DNA from: Salinimicrobium profundisediminis | Lineage (GTDB): Bacteria > Bacteroidota > Bacteroidia > Flavobacteriales > Flavobacteriaceae | Length of the DNA: 64,000 nucleotides | Assembly (NCBI RefSeq): GCF_026241755.1 | Contig: NZ_JAPJDA010000002.1 | Span: 186,001-250,000, forward strand | Direction: 5' to 3' | Shown: positions 41,793-50,546 of the stretch, one piece after another | Layout of the letters: the number at the start of each line of letters is the position of its first letter | Numbering within the stretch: the first letter of the stretch is position 1 | The notes under the pieces: generated by a model | Databases searched by the model: none | Seen by the model: the letters and a program-made list of their open reading frames with translations, nothing else | Told to the model about the DNA's origin: nothing | Position numbers and translations under genes: made by a program

Positions 41793-42911
41793 ATGAGAAA
41801 ACTACACGCTATAGGAATGATGTTAATTGCCTTTATGGCTTTTTCATGCCAGGACCAGCAGGCAGGCGCAGCCCAACGTGGTGCTGCCACTCCTTTTCCG
41901 GTTATTGAAGTTCCACAAAGAACCATCACAGGTTTTACTTCATATCCCGTTAGTATTGAAGGTACTGTAAGCAGTGCCGTGAGAGCAAAAGTCCCAGGAT
42001 ATGTCACGCAGGTATTAGTAGATGAAGGAGAAAAAGTGAGAAAAGGCCAAACGCTTTTCAGGCTTGAAACTGAGTCTTTATCACAGGAAGCCGGTGCAGC
42101 TAAAGCTAACGTAAATGCCGCACAGGTAGAGGTAGATAAACTACAGCCCCTTGTAGAAAAAGGGATTATAAGCCCGGTACAACTTGAAACTGCAAAAGCA
42201 AGACTTGAGCAGGCAAAAGCCGGTTATAGCAGTATTGCTGCAAATATTGGTTACGCCACTATAAAGAGCCCTGTAGACGGTTATGTAGGTGCCATTAATT
42301 TTAGAGAAGGAGCGCTGGTTAGTCCGGGTGATCCAACACCACTCACCACTGTTTCAGACATTGATGAGGTTTATGCCTTTTTCTCTATGAATGAAAGAGA
42401 TTATTTAGACTTCATTCAAAATGCTGAAGGGGAAAACCTTTCAGAAAAAATAGAGAATTTCCCGCCGGTACAACTTCAACTGGTGAACGACAGGATCTAT
42501 TCTGAAACAGGAGAGATTCAAACCGTAACAGGGCAAATTGATCCATCAACAGGAACAGTGAGCTTTAGAGCTATGTTCCCTAACCCTAGCGGTATTCTTG
42601 CCAGCGGTAACAGCGGGAGAATTAGAATTCCGCGTACCTATGAAGACGTTCCGGTAGTACCCGAATCTGCTTCCTTTGAACAACAGGGAATTGTGTATGT
42701 GTACGCAGTACAGGGAGACAGCCTTGCTACCAGTGCACCAATCGAAGTGCTTGACCGCGTTCAAAATCTTATTGTAGTGGGAGAAGGACTTAAACCTGGC
42801 GACAAGGTCGTAGCGCAGGGAGTTGGAAAATTGAGAAATAACACTCCAATTATTCCTCAGCCTGTATCCTTTGACAGTATTGCCACTTCCATTAAACCAA
42901 TCTTTAAATAA
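41793..42911 (+). CDS. RND efflux periplasmic adaptor (AcrA/MexA-type lipoprotein)
   Basis: Membrane-fusion subunit joining the inner-membrane RND pump to the outer-membrane channel. The lipobox is MAFSC (cysteine about residue 19). The barrel-sandwich halves are seen as VRAKVPGYVTQVLVDEGEKV and ATIKSPVDGYVGAINFREG, with a helical hairpin between them (QVEVDKLQPLVEKGIISP). The 372 residues fit. Second gene of the operon. Confidence 0.94.
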   Translation: MRKLHAIGMMLIAFMAFSCQDQQAGAAQRGAATPFPVIEVPQRTITGFTSYPVSIEGTVSSAVRAKVPGYVTQVLVDEGEKVRKGQTLFRLETESLSQEAGAAKANVNAAQVEVDKLQPLVEKGIISPVQLETAKARLEQAKAGYSSIAANIGYATIKSPVDGYVGAINFREGALVSPGDPTPLTTVSDIDEVYAFFSMNERDYLDFIQNAEGENLSEKIENFPPVQLQLVNDRIYSETGEIQTVTGQIDPSTGTVSFRAMFPNPSGILASGNSGRIRIPRTYEDVPVVPESASFEQQGIVYVYAVQGDSLATSAPIEVLDRVQNLIVVGEGLKPGDKVVAQGVGKLRNNTPIIPQPVSFDSIATSIKPIFK

Positions 42912-42920
42912 GAACGACTA

Positions 42921-45900
42921 ATGCTAAAGACTTTTATAGAGAGACCTGTACTATCTACAGTAGTCTCGATAGTTATAGTTATGCTGGGAATTTTGGCCAT
43001 CACCACTTTACCGGTGACCCAATATCCCGATATTGCTCCCCCCACGGTGCAGGTAAATGCCAATTATGCCGGGGCCAACGCAGCTACCGTACTCGAAAGT
43101 GTGATCATTCCCATTGAAGAGCAAATTAACGGGGTTGAGGGAATGGACTACATTACCTCTACTGCCAGTAACAACGGTAGTGCAAGTATCAATGTATTCT
43201 TTAAACAGGGAATAGACCCCGATATTGCTTCGGTAAACGTACAGAACAGGGTAGCCCGTGCTACTCCTTTACTGCCACGCGAGGTGACTCAAAGTGGGGT
43301 TACCACCCAAAAGCAGCAAACCAGTGCCCTCATGTTCCTTACGGTACTTTCTGAAAATGAAGCTTACGACGCTACTTTTATTCAGAATTACCTTAACATC
43401 AACGTGATCCCTGAACTTAAAAGGATCAACGGGGTTGGTGACGTGAGTGTGTTTGGGGCCAAGACCTACGCGATGAGGGTTTGGTTACAACCTGAGAAAA
43501 TGGCCGCCTACAACCTGATCCCTTCAGATGTTATTGGTGCTATTAACGAGCAAAGCCAGGAAGCTGCAGCCGGATCTTTAGGTCAAAATAATGCTGAAGC
43601 TTTTGAATATGTTATTAGGTACAGTGGTAGATATAATACCCCCGAAGACTACAATAATATTGTTATTAAAGCCCTTGATGACGGAAGGTTCTTAAAGCTT
43701 CAAGATGTTGCCCAGGTAGAACTTGATGCCCAGGGTTATAACGTGATATCTTTCACCAACGGAAAACCGGGGGTGAGTATGGCAGTTTATCAAACCCCGG
43801 GATCAAACGCCCAGGAAATTATCGAGACCGTTCACGATAAACTTGATGAGCTTGAAAAAAATTATCCTACCGGACTTAAAACGGTGATCAACTTCGACTC
43901 TAACGAATTCCTGAACGCTTCTATAAGCAAGGTGGTAATGACCATTTTTGAAGCCTTCTTGCTGGTATTCCTGGTAGTGTTTATCTTCCTTCAGGATTTT
44001 AAATCTACGCTCATTCCTGCCATTGCAGTGCCGGTGTCTATTATTGGAACTTTCTTCTTCCTCAACCTTTTTGGTTACTCCATCAACCTGCTTACGCTGT
44101 TTGCACTCGTGCTGGCTATTGGTATTGTGGTAGATGATGCCATTGTGGTTGTAGAGGCGGTGCACGCCAAACTGGAAGAAGGTGCCAAAAATGCCAAAAA
44201 AGCGACCCATTCGGCCATGGAAGAAATTGCCGGTGCAATTATCTCTATTACTTTGGTGATGGGTGCGGTGTTTATTCCGGTTACCTTCATTACAGGTCCC
44301 ACAGGAGTTTTCTATGAACAGTTTGGGGTAACTTTGATGGTGGCAATCGCAATTTCAGCAGTAAACGCCTTAACTCTGAGTCCGGCCCTTTGTGCGCTCT
44401 TCCTGAAGCCTCACCACGAAAAAGAGGGGAAAAGAAAAGGCTTTTTGAAGCGCTTCTTTTCAACCTTTAACGTGGCTTTTGATGTCACCACGAAGAAGTA
44501 TGTGAATTCGGTTTCTTTTCTGTACAAACACAAATGGATAACCGGGGCGATCATTATAGCTGCCATAGGAGGTATCTTCTGGGCTTCGTCTACGACTCCT
44601 ACAGGGTTTGTTCCCGATGAAGACCGTGGGATGATCTTCGCCAATATCGAATTGCCTGCAGGTGCTTCTCTAGATAGAACTGCCGAGGTTACTGCGGAAT
44701 TGAGCCGAAGAGCACAACAAATTCCCGGAATTAATATGGCTTCTGTAGTAAACGGTTTCAGCTTCCTTGGAGGTGCCGGTAGTAACTACGGGATTGGCTT
44801 TATCAAACTAGACAACTGGGATGAAAGGACCGAAGACGGTATGTCGGCCGAAGATATCATAGCAAAACTCTTTGGTGCCGCTGCAGGAATATCTGATGCC
44901 AACATTCTCTTTTTCCAGCCTCCAAGTGTACCAGGATTTGGAACATCTTCAGGATTTGAATTAAAGGTACTAGACCGTACAGGAGGTAGTTTTGAAGACC
45001 TTGATGCCGCTACACGAAATTACCTGGCCGATCTTTCAGCCAGACCCGAAATCTTGTACGCCAACAGTTCGTTCAACACTAATTATCCGCAGTACGAGAT
45101 CGACTTAAATATTCCGAAGGCAAAAGAAGCAGGAGTAGATATCGGAACTATTTTCTCTACGTTGCAGTCTTACATAGGATCTGTATACGCAGCCGATTTT
45201 GCCCGCTTTGGAAAACAATACAGGGTTTATGTACAGGCGCTGCCCGAAGACCGTGCCACTGTAGATGACCTCAACTCGATCTTTGTGCGTAACTCCCAGG
45301 GAGAAATGGCGCCTATCACGCAGTTTGTAACCCTAAGCAGGGTTTACGGGCCACAGTCGGTTACCAGGTTCAACCTCTTTAACTCGGCCAGTGTGAATGG
45401 TGCACCGGCACCAGGATTTTCTTCGGGAGATGCTATTGCTGCCGTACAGGAAGTGGGAACAGGATCTCTTCCGGAAGGATTTGATATCGGATTTTCTGGG
45501 CTTACCAGGGAAGAGGTATCGGCCGGAAACCAAACGACTTTCATCTTCTTTCTAAGTGTGCTATTTGTATTCTTTATTCTTGCAGCACAATATGAAAGTT
45601 ATTTACTTCCGCTTGCCGTACTGCTATCGCTACCGGTTGGGGTAATGGGAGCTTATGTTACCACAGCCCTTACAGGACTGGAGAACAACATCTATTTCCA
45701 GATCGCGCTTATCATGCTACTGGGCTTACTTGCCAAAAATGCCATTTTGATTGTGGAATTTGCCGTGCAAAGGCGAAATGCCGGAAACTCAATTGTTGAC
45801 TCGGCTCTTGGAGCTGCAAAAGCACGTTTACGTCCTATTCTTATGACCTCGTTTGCCTTTATTGTGGGGCTTCTTCCTCTGGTGTTCGCTACAGGAACAG

Positions 45901-46058
45901 GAGCTGCAGGAAACAGGTCTATTGGTACAGGTGCCGTTGGTGGATTGTTAATAGGTACCCTACTGGGAATCTTTATCATCCCAATTCTATACATCCTGTT
46001 CCAATGGCTCCAGGAAAAAATCTCGGGACAACCTAAAGCCGCAAATGAAAACCTATAG
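42921..46058 (+). CDS. RND multidrug efflux permease (AcrB/HAE1 family)
   Basis: Proton-driven inner-membrane pump with twelve helices and large periplasmic loops, expelling drugs or other amphipathic compounds. Helix 1 opens with the family start FIERPVLSTVVSIVIVMLGI; the proton-relay aspartates are Asp405 and Asp406 in GIVVDDAIVVVEAV. The length of 1045 residues is canonical. A near-exact palindrome copy (45735-45749) is embedded near the end in AKNAILIVEF, a stretch the family conserves. Confidence 0.96.
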   Translation: MLKTFIERPVLSTVVSIVIVMLGILAITTLPVTQYPDIAPPTVQVNANYAGANAATVLESVIIPIEEQINGVEGMDYITSTASNNGSASINVFFKQGIDPDIASVNVQNRVARATPLLPREVTQSGVTTQKQQTSALMFLTVLSENEAYDATFIQNYLNINVIPELKRINGVGDVSVFGAKTYAMRVWLQPEKMAAYNLIPSDVIGAINEQSQEAAAGSLGQNNAEAFEYVIRYSGRYNTPEDYNNIVIKALDDGRFLKLQDVAQVELDAQGYNVISFTNGKPGVSMAVYQTPGSNAQEIIETVHDKLDELEKNYPTGLKTVINFDSNEFLNASISKVVMTIFEAFLLVFLVVFIFLQDFKSTLIPAIAVPVSIIGTFFFLNLFGYSINLLTLFALVLAIGIVVDDAIVVVEAVHAKLEEGAKNAKKATHSAMEEIAGAIISITLVMGAVFIPVTFITGPTGVFYEQFGVTLMVAIAISAVNALTLSPALCALFLKPHHEKEGKRKGFLKRFFSTFNVAFDVTTKKYVNSVSFLYKHKWITGAIIIAAIGGIFWASSTTPTGFVPDEDRGMIFANIELPAGASLDRTAEVTAELSRRAQQIPGINMASVVNGFSFLGGAGSNYGIGFIKLDNWDERTEDGMSAEDIIAKLFGAAAGISDANILFFQPPSVPGFGTSSGFELKVLDRTGGSFEDLDAATRNYLADLSARPEILYANSSFNTNYPQYEIDLNIPKAKEAGVDIGTIFSTLQSYIGSVYAADFARFGKQYRVYVQALPEDRATVDDLNSIFVRNSQGEMAPITQFVTLSRVYGPQSVTRFNLFNSASVNGAPAPGFSSGDAIAAVQEVGTGSLPEGFDIGFSGLTREEVSAGNQTTFIFFLSVLFVFFILAAQYESYLLPLAVLLSLPVGVMGAYVTTALTGLENNIYFQIALIMLLGLLAKNAILIVEFAVQRRNAGNSIVDSALGAAKARLRPILMTSFAFIVGLLPLVFATGTGAAGNRSIGTGAVGGLLIGTLLGIFIIPILYILFQWLQEKISGQPKAANENL
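45734..45750. repeat. Dispersed palindrome, near-exact copy in the RND pump gene
   Basis: CAAAAATGCCATTTTGA; one mismatch from the core in the last base. It codes for the conserved Lys-Asn-Ala-Ile-Leu of RND pumps, so the protein may itself favour this sequence. Confidence 0.5.
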
Positions 46059-46061
46059 AAA

Positions 46062-47465
46062 ATGAGAAGACTAAATATATACAAGTTCATTTTAATTCCC
46101 GCGGTCCTGCTATCTCTTCAGTCATGTTTTGTAGCTAAGGAATATTCCAGGCCCGAAGAAGTAGTTGAAAACGAAGCTTACAGAACCGATAATCTGCCTA
46201 CAGATACTTTGTCTATGGCCAGGATCTCGTGGAGAGAACTCTTTACAGACCCTGTACTGACAAACCATATAGACCGGGCTCTTGAGAATAACATAGACAT
46301 TCGCATTGCCCTACAGCAAATAGAAGCGGCAGGCGCCTATCTCAAGCAGGCAAAAGCAGCATATTTGCCAACACTGGGAGTTTCTGCGCAGGTAACCCAT
46401 CAGGAATTAGCACAAAACAGCCAGTTTGGAAGCTTCTTTGATGGTGGTATTACTCAATATGATGCTACCGCCAACCTGTCCTGGGAAGCCGATATATGGG
46501 GAAGGATAAGAAGCAATGAAAGGGCACAAAGAGCGGCCTACCTACAAACAGTAGCTGCACACCAGGCTGTGAAGACCAGGTTGGTTGCCAATGTTGCCAA
46601 CCTGTATTATCAACTTTTGGCTTTAGATGAACAACTGGAAATTACCCGGGAAACGGTGGCGAACAGGATCAATAGCGTGGAAACTATTAGAGCTCTTAAA
46701 GAAGCAGGGAATGTGACCGAGGTGGGCGTAAAGCAAACTGAAGCCCAGCTATATCAGGCACAAGCTGTTGAAATAGAACTTGCTAACCAAATAAGGCTTC
46801 TGGAAAATACTTTCTCAATCCTCTTAGGAGAAGCCCCTCATGCCATTGTAAGGAGCGACCTTGGACGGCAGGAGCTCAATACCGAACTAAGAACAGGAGT
46901 GCCGGTACAGCTGTTGAGAAACAGGCCCGATGTTATTGCGGCAGAATATAATCTTGTCAATGCTTTCCAGCTAACCAATGCTGCACGAAGCAACTTTTAT
47001 CCGGCATTGCGGCTTAGTGCGAATGGAGGATTCCAGAGTCTGGACCTGGAAGAACTTATCGACACCAATTCCTTGTTTGCAACCATTGTAGGTAATCTTA
47101 CTCAGCCTATCTTTAACCGAAGAGAGATAAGGACGCAGTACGAAGTAGCCCAGGCCCGACAGGAAATCGCATTTTTAGAATTTAGAAGAGCTATTCTGGA
47201 TGCCTCCAGAGAAGTTTCGGATGCCCTTTATAATTATGCTGCAGCCGATAGAAAATTTGATTTCAAACAGGATGAGTTTGAGGCCTACGATTTGGCCACT
47301 TCTTACTCAGAAGACTTGCTTAACAGTGGCTTTGCAAACTATCTTGAAGTATTGACAGCAAGAGAAAATGCTCTTAATTCTCAACTGGAACTGGTGAATA
47401 TAAGGTATGATGAGCTTAGTGCCATAGTAGATCTATACCAGGCGCTGGGAGGCGGCTGGGAGTAA
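46062..47465 (+). CDS. RND efflux outer-membrane channel (OprM/NodT family)
   Basis: TolC-like trimeric channel, lipid-anchored by lipobox LQSC (cysteine about residue 22). Two repeated helical units are visible, for example RALENNIDIRIALQQIEAAG and LLRNRPDVIAAEYNLVNAFQ, the latter being the family signature. The 467 residues match the family. Last gene of the pump operon; a strong terminator follows. Confidence 0.94.
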   Translation: MRRLNIYKFILIPAVLLSLQSCFVAKEYSRPEEVVENEAYRTDNLPTDTLSMARISWRELFTDPVLTNHIDRALENNIDIRIALQQIEAAGAYLKQAKAAYLPTLGVSAQVTHQELAQNSQFGSFFDGGITQYDATANLSWEADIWGRIRSNERAQRAAYLQTVAAHQAVKTRLVANVANLYYQLLALDEQLEITRETVANRINSVETIRALKEAGNVTEVGVKQTEAQLYQAQAVEIELANQIRLLENTFSILLGEAPHAIVRSDLGRQELNTELRTGVPVQLLRNRPDVIAAEYNLVNAFQLTNAARSNFYPALRLSANGGFQSLDLEELIDTNSLFATIVGNLTQPIFNRREIRTQYEVAQARQEIAFLEFRRAILDASREVSDALYNYAAADRKFDFKQDEFEAYDLATSYSEDLLNSGFANYLEVLTARENALNSQLELVNIRYDELSAIVDLYQALGGGWE

Positions 47466-47498
47466 CTTTTCATGATTGGATTTTTAGTTGTTGGAGTG

Positions 47499-47528
47499 GC
47501 CCCGTTTTTTCGGGGCTGCTTTTTTTTG
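47499..47528 (+). terminator. Intrinsic terminator of the efflux operon
   Basis: GCCCCG (47499-47504), TTTTTT loop, CGGGGC (47511-47516), then a run of T residues to 47527. Confidence 0.9.
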
Positions 47529-47537
47529 CTTCAGTTC

Positions 47538-48041
47538 CTATTTAAGCGCGCTGCCTTTTGCTGCCCACCATGGATAGACTTCAATGGCTAACCTTCCAGC
47601 CACAACCATAGGATCAAGCCTTGCCAGGCTATCGGCCATCTCGAAGTTTGGGGTATTATAAACTGCTATTCCTCTAATGTCACCCTCGTCCCCAAACGGA
47701 CCTGCCATACTGAGATATCCTTCTGAAGCCATTCGCTCAAGATGCGCCAGATGCTCTTGCTGAAGCTTCGCAGCTGTAAGAGAATCCTGGCCTCTATCTT
47801 CTCCTCTTTTCAGAAACACTATAAAGTACTGCTGCATGAGCTGCTGCTGTTCCCCTTCACCATATAAAAAAGTCTGATACCCCTGCTTCTTAAGCTCTGC
47901 CGCTTCATGTTCAGGATCCCTAATGGTATCGGGCATTCTTGCCTCCACCTCTTCGGGCCCGGGAATACCCCTGGTGTCGCGGCTCTGGTTGCATGATGTG
48001 ATCAACAAAAGTGCACTTCCTAAAAAGATAAGTTTTTTCAT
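47538..48041 (-). CDS. YCII-related domain lipoprotein
   Basis: A lipoprotein (lipobox LITSC, cysteine about residue 17 when started at ATG 48041) with a C-terminal YciI-like ferredoxin fold: QYFIVFLKRGEDRGQDS, HLAHLERMASEGYLSMAGPF, DIRGIAVYNTPNFEMADSLA. YciI proteins are small dimers of uncertain, possibly catalytic, role. I use the ATG at 48041 rather than 48059 because it directly precedes the signal sequence and overlaps the upstream CYTH stop as ATGA. Confidence 0.82.
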   Translation of the reverse strand: MKKLIFLGSALLLITSCNQSRDTRGIPGPEEVEARMPDTIRDPEHEAAELKKQGYQTFLYGEGEQQQLMQQYFIVFLKRGEDRGQDSLTAAKLQQEHLAHLERMASEGYLSMAGPFGDEGDIRGIAVYNTPNFEMADSLARLDPMVVAGRLAIEVYPWWAAKGSALK

Positions 48042-48523
48042 GGTCTTGATATTTGCCATTCCTTAAAAGGAAATTTACTGAGGTAAGAATTGTAGTAACG
48101 CTTTTCTCCTGTCACTTCTTTACCCAGCCAGGCCGGCCTGGAAAATTCCTCATGTTCAGATTGGAGCTCCACTTCAGCCATTAACAGGCCTTCATTAAGG
48201 CCGGTAAACTCATCGACTTCAAAAATGTGCTCACCTACTTCAATTTCATACCTGAATTTCTCAATGACACCTGGCTCACAAAGCTTCAGCAGTTCTTCGG
48301 CTTCAAAAAGGGGAATTTCTTTCTCCCATTCAAAACGCGAGAGGCCGTCACTGCTACTCCTCCCCTTTATGGTCAAAAAGCCTTTATCTCCCTTGATTCG
48401 TACCCTCACCGTTCTGTCGGGTGCCGAGTTGAGATAGCCCTGCACGATTCTGGTCTTGTTTCGGACTTCCTCTTTAAAATCCGGGGCCTCTAAAATGAGA
48501 AATTTGCGCTCTATTTCCTGCAT
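48038..48523 (-). CDS. CYTH-domain triphosphatase/adenylate cyclase-like protein
   Basis: A 161-residue CYTH protein; the fold is a beta tunnel that binds triphosphates. The N-terminal signature EIERKFLI (3-10) and charged strands VRVRIKGDKGFLTIKGR and YEIEVGEHIFEVDEFTG are all present. Likely activities are inorganic triphosphatase or thiamine-triphosphatase; class IV cyclase is less likely at this length. Overlaps the YCII gene by four bases. Confidence 0.88.
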   Translation of the reverse strand: MQEIERKFLILEAPDFKEEVRNKTRIVQGYLNSAPDRTVRVRIKGDKGFLTIKGRSSSDGLSRFEWEKEIPLFEAEELLKLCEPGVIEKFRYEIEVGEHIFEVDEFTGLNEGLLMAEVELQSEHEEFSRPAWLGKEVTGEKRYYNSYLSKFPFKEWQISRP

Positions 48524-48532
48524 GTGTAATGG

Positions 48533-49195
48533 TTAACGATAACTTTCGGCAATTTCCCTAATTTCCGAAGATTTTATACAGGTAGCTGAATATTTATTGT
48601 TGGCCACGTAAATCATGGCATCGGCGATCTTTCCGGCAGGAATGCTCCTGTACTTTTTAAGAGGGCCTACAAGCAGGTGGTTACCCACACTCATGGCCTT
48701 TTGCCACGCGGCTTCAAAAGGGCGTTTTTCATCGCGTTTCCCGGCGATAAGGGAAGGTTCAAAAATGTAAGTTTCGTCAATACCCTGCGCCTTTACGTCG
48801 CGTTCCATTTCTCCTTTTGTACGGTTGTAGAAAAAGCGGCTTTCCTCATCGGCTCCCAGTGCTGAAATCACCAAAAACCTTGAAATTCGGTTCTTTTGGG
48901 CCAGTTTTGCGGCATTTACGGGAATTCCGTAGTCAATTTTGTGATAAGTATCCTCATCGGGCGTTTTCGCCTGGGTGGTGCCAATACAGCAGTAGACTTC
49001 ATCGGCCACAAAATCATCTGCGTGTTTTTCCAGTTCGAACAGGTCAATTAAATGTTCTTCAATTTTGTCATTTTTGACACCTGCGGTAGAGCGGGAGAAA
49101 AGTTTGATCTTGTCATAGCGCTTATCCTCAAGCAGCCTTTCGAGCAACTCTCCCCCTGTAAGGCCTGTGGCTCCCAATATAATAGCAGTTTTCAT
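48533..49195 (-). CDS. NAD(P)-binding SDR-like protein (HTATIP2/YbjT type)
   Basis: A 220-residue atypical SDR. The dinucleotide-binding motif GATGLTGGELL lies near the N terminus (MKTAIILGATGLTGGELL), followed by CCIGTTQAKTPDE and VISALGADEESRFFYNRTKG. The family includes the HTATIP2/CC3-like oxidoreductases; the substrate is unknown. I use ATG 49195; an open frame to 49261 adds residues overlapping a palindrome copy. It is separated from the CYTH gene by nine bases. Confidence 0.87.
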   Translation of the reverse strand: MKTAIILGATGLTGGELLERLLEDKRYDKIKLFSRSTAGVKNDKIEEHLIDLFELEKHADDFVADEVYCCIGTTQAKTPDEDTYHKIDYGIPVNAAKLAQKNRISRFLVISALGADEESRFFYNRTKGEMERDVKAQGIDETYIFEPSLIAGKRDEKRPFEAAWQKAMSVGNHLLVGPLKKYRSIPAGKIADAMIYVANNKYSATCIKSSEIREIAESYR

Positions 49196-49248
49196 AGTTT
49201 TTTCTTTTTTTATGAAGGTAGCAGATTTCTGTTTCAAATCAAAGGGAG

Positions 49249-49267
49249 TCAAAAATGGCATTTTGAA
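49249..49267. repeat. Dispersed palindrome, near-exact copy in the dinB/SDR spacer
   Basis: GTCAAAAATGGCATTTTGA; core AAAAATGGCATTTTG (one mismatch). It lies between the divergent SDR-like and dinB genes. Confidence 0.65.
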
Positions 49268-49334
49268 ACTTATTTTTTCTTCGGAAGTAGCGCCATTTCA
49301 AACTTGAAGCTGAAGATTCACTAATTTTACAGCG

Positions 49335-50432
49335 ATGGAGGAGATCATACAGCGGAAGATTATTCACGTAGACATGGATGCGTTCTATGCCTCGGTAGAA
49401 CAGTTAGACAACCCAGAACTGCGCGGTAAACCTATTGCAGTGGGCGGTAGTTCGCAGCGCGGCGTTGTAGCGGCGGCAAGTTATGAAGCCCGCAAATTTG
49501 GGGTGAAAAGTGCCATGAGCAGTGTGCTAGCAAAGCGCAATTGCCCCGATCTCATCTTTGTAAAGCCAAGATTTGAACGCTACAAGGAACTTTCACAGCG
49601 CATAAGGAATATTTTCTTTGAGTATACAGATCTTGTAGAACCTTTATCGCTGGACGAGGCTTACCTTGACGTGTCCCAGAATAAAAAAGGCAATCCAAGT
49701 GCCACTATGATCGCCAAAGAAATTCGGCAGAGAATAAAAGAGAAAACTGGTTTAAATGCTTCCGCAGGGATATCGATCAATAAATTCATTGCCAAGGTAG
49801 CCAGTGACGTCAACAAACCCAACGGACAAAAGACCGTAAACCCCGAAGAGGTGGAGGCTTTCCTGGAAGACCTTGAAATAAGGAAGTTCTACGGTGTAGG
49901 CAAGGTCACTGCCGAAAAGATGTACAGGCTGGGCATCTTTACCGGAAAAGACCTCAAAACCAAACCTCTTGATTTTCTCAATGACCACTTCGGAAAGAGC
50001 GGGGAATACTATTATCAAGTAGTGCGGGGAATTCACAATAGTGAAGTAAAACCTTCACGAATAAGGAAATCTTTGGGTGCAGAGCGCACTTTTGAAGAGA
50101 ATATATCTTCAGAAGTATTTATGCTGGAGCGGCTGGAGAATATTTCCGAAGAAATTGAGCGGCGCCTTACCCGGAGTAAGGTTGCTGGAAAAACGATCAC
50201 CCTAAAGATAAAATACAGCGATTTTACGCTGCAAACCCGCAGTAAAACGCTGTCTTACTACATCTCTTCAAAAGAATTGATCCTGGAAGCCGCAAAAGAG
50301 CTGTTGTACCAGGAAAAAATGAGGGAAAGCGTGCGCCTGCTGGGAATTTCCCTGTCTAACCTCAATACCGATAAAGCGGAAGAAAAAGAGGAGAAGAAGG
50401 AAATTGCAGTACAGCTAAAGTTTGATTTTTGA
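49335..50432 (+). CDS. dinB: DNA polymerase IV (translesion, Y-family)
   Basis: Error-prone polymerase that copies past damaged bases. The catalytic site is HVDMDAFYASVEQ (Asp13, Asp15) and SLDEAYLDV; the HhH and little-finger domains follow. The C terminus IAVQLKFDF is a sliding-clamp binding motif of the QLxxF kind. The 365 residues are standard. No LexA box is apparent upstream, so SOS control cannot be claimed. Confidence 0.94.
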   Translation: MEEIIQRKIIHVDMDAFYASVEQLDNPELRGKPIAVGGSSQRGVVAAASYEARKFGVKSAMSSVLAKRNCPDLIFVKPRFERYKELSQRIRNIFFEYTDLVEPLSLDEAYLDVSQNKKGNPSATMIAKEIRQRIKEKTGLNASAGISINKFIAKVASDVNKPNGQKTVNPEEVEAFLEDLEIRKFYGVGKVTAEKMYRLGIFTGKDLKTKPLDFLNDHFGKSGEYYYQVVRGIHNSEVKPSRIRKSLGAERTFEENISSEVFMLERLENISEEIERRLTRSKVAGKTITLKIKYSDFTLQTRSKTLSYYISSKELILEAAKELLYQEKMRESVRLLGISLSNLNTDKAEEKEEKKEIAVQLKFDF

Positions 50433-50465
50433 AGGAGTGGGAAGTGGAGAGAAGATTCCATAAAG

Positions 50466-50503
50466 AAAAAAGCCACAGATCTTTGCGATCTATGGCTTTT
50501 TAA
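50466..50503. terminator. Bidirectional terminator between dinB and pyk
   Basis: AGCCACAGATC (50471-50481) pairs with GATCTATGGCT (50487-50497) with one mismatch, flanked by A and T runs, so it can serve dinB (plus) and pyk (minus). Confidence 0.8.
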
Positions 50504-50514
50504 AATTAATTCTC

Positions 50515-50545
50515 AGTACTCAATACTAAGTACTCAATACTAAAT
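50515..50545. repeat. Perfect 14-bp tandem repeat (heptad phased)
   Basis: AGTACTCAATACTA occurs at 50515-50528 and again immediately at 50529-50542, followed by a related ATATTA. In 7-base phase it reads ACTCAAT, ACTAAGT, ACTCAAT, ACTAAAT. Confidence 0.8.
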
Positions 50546-50546
50546 A

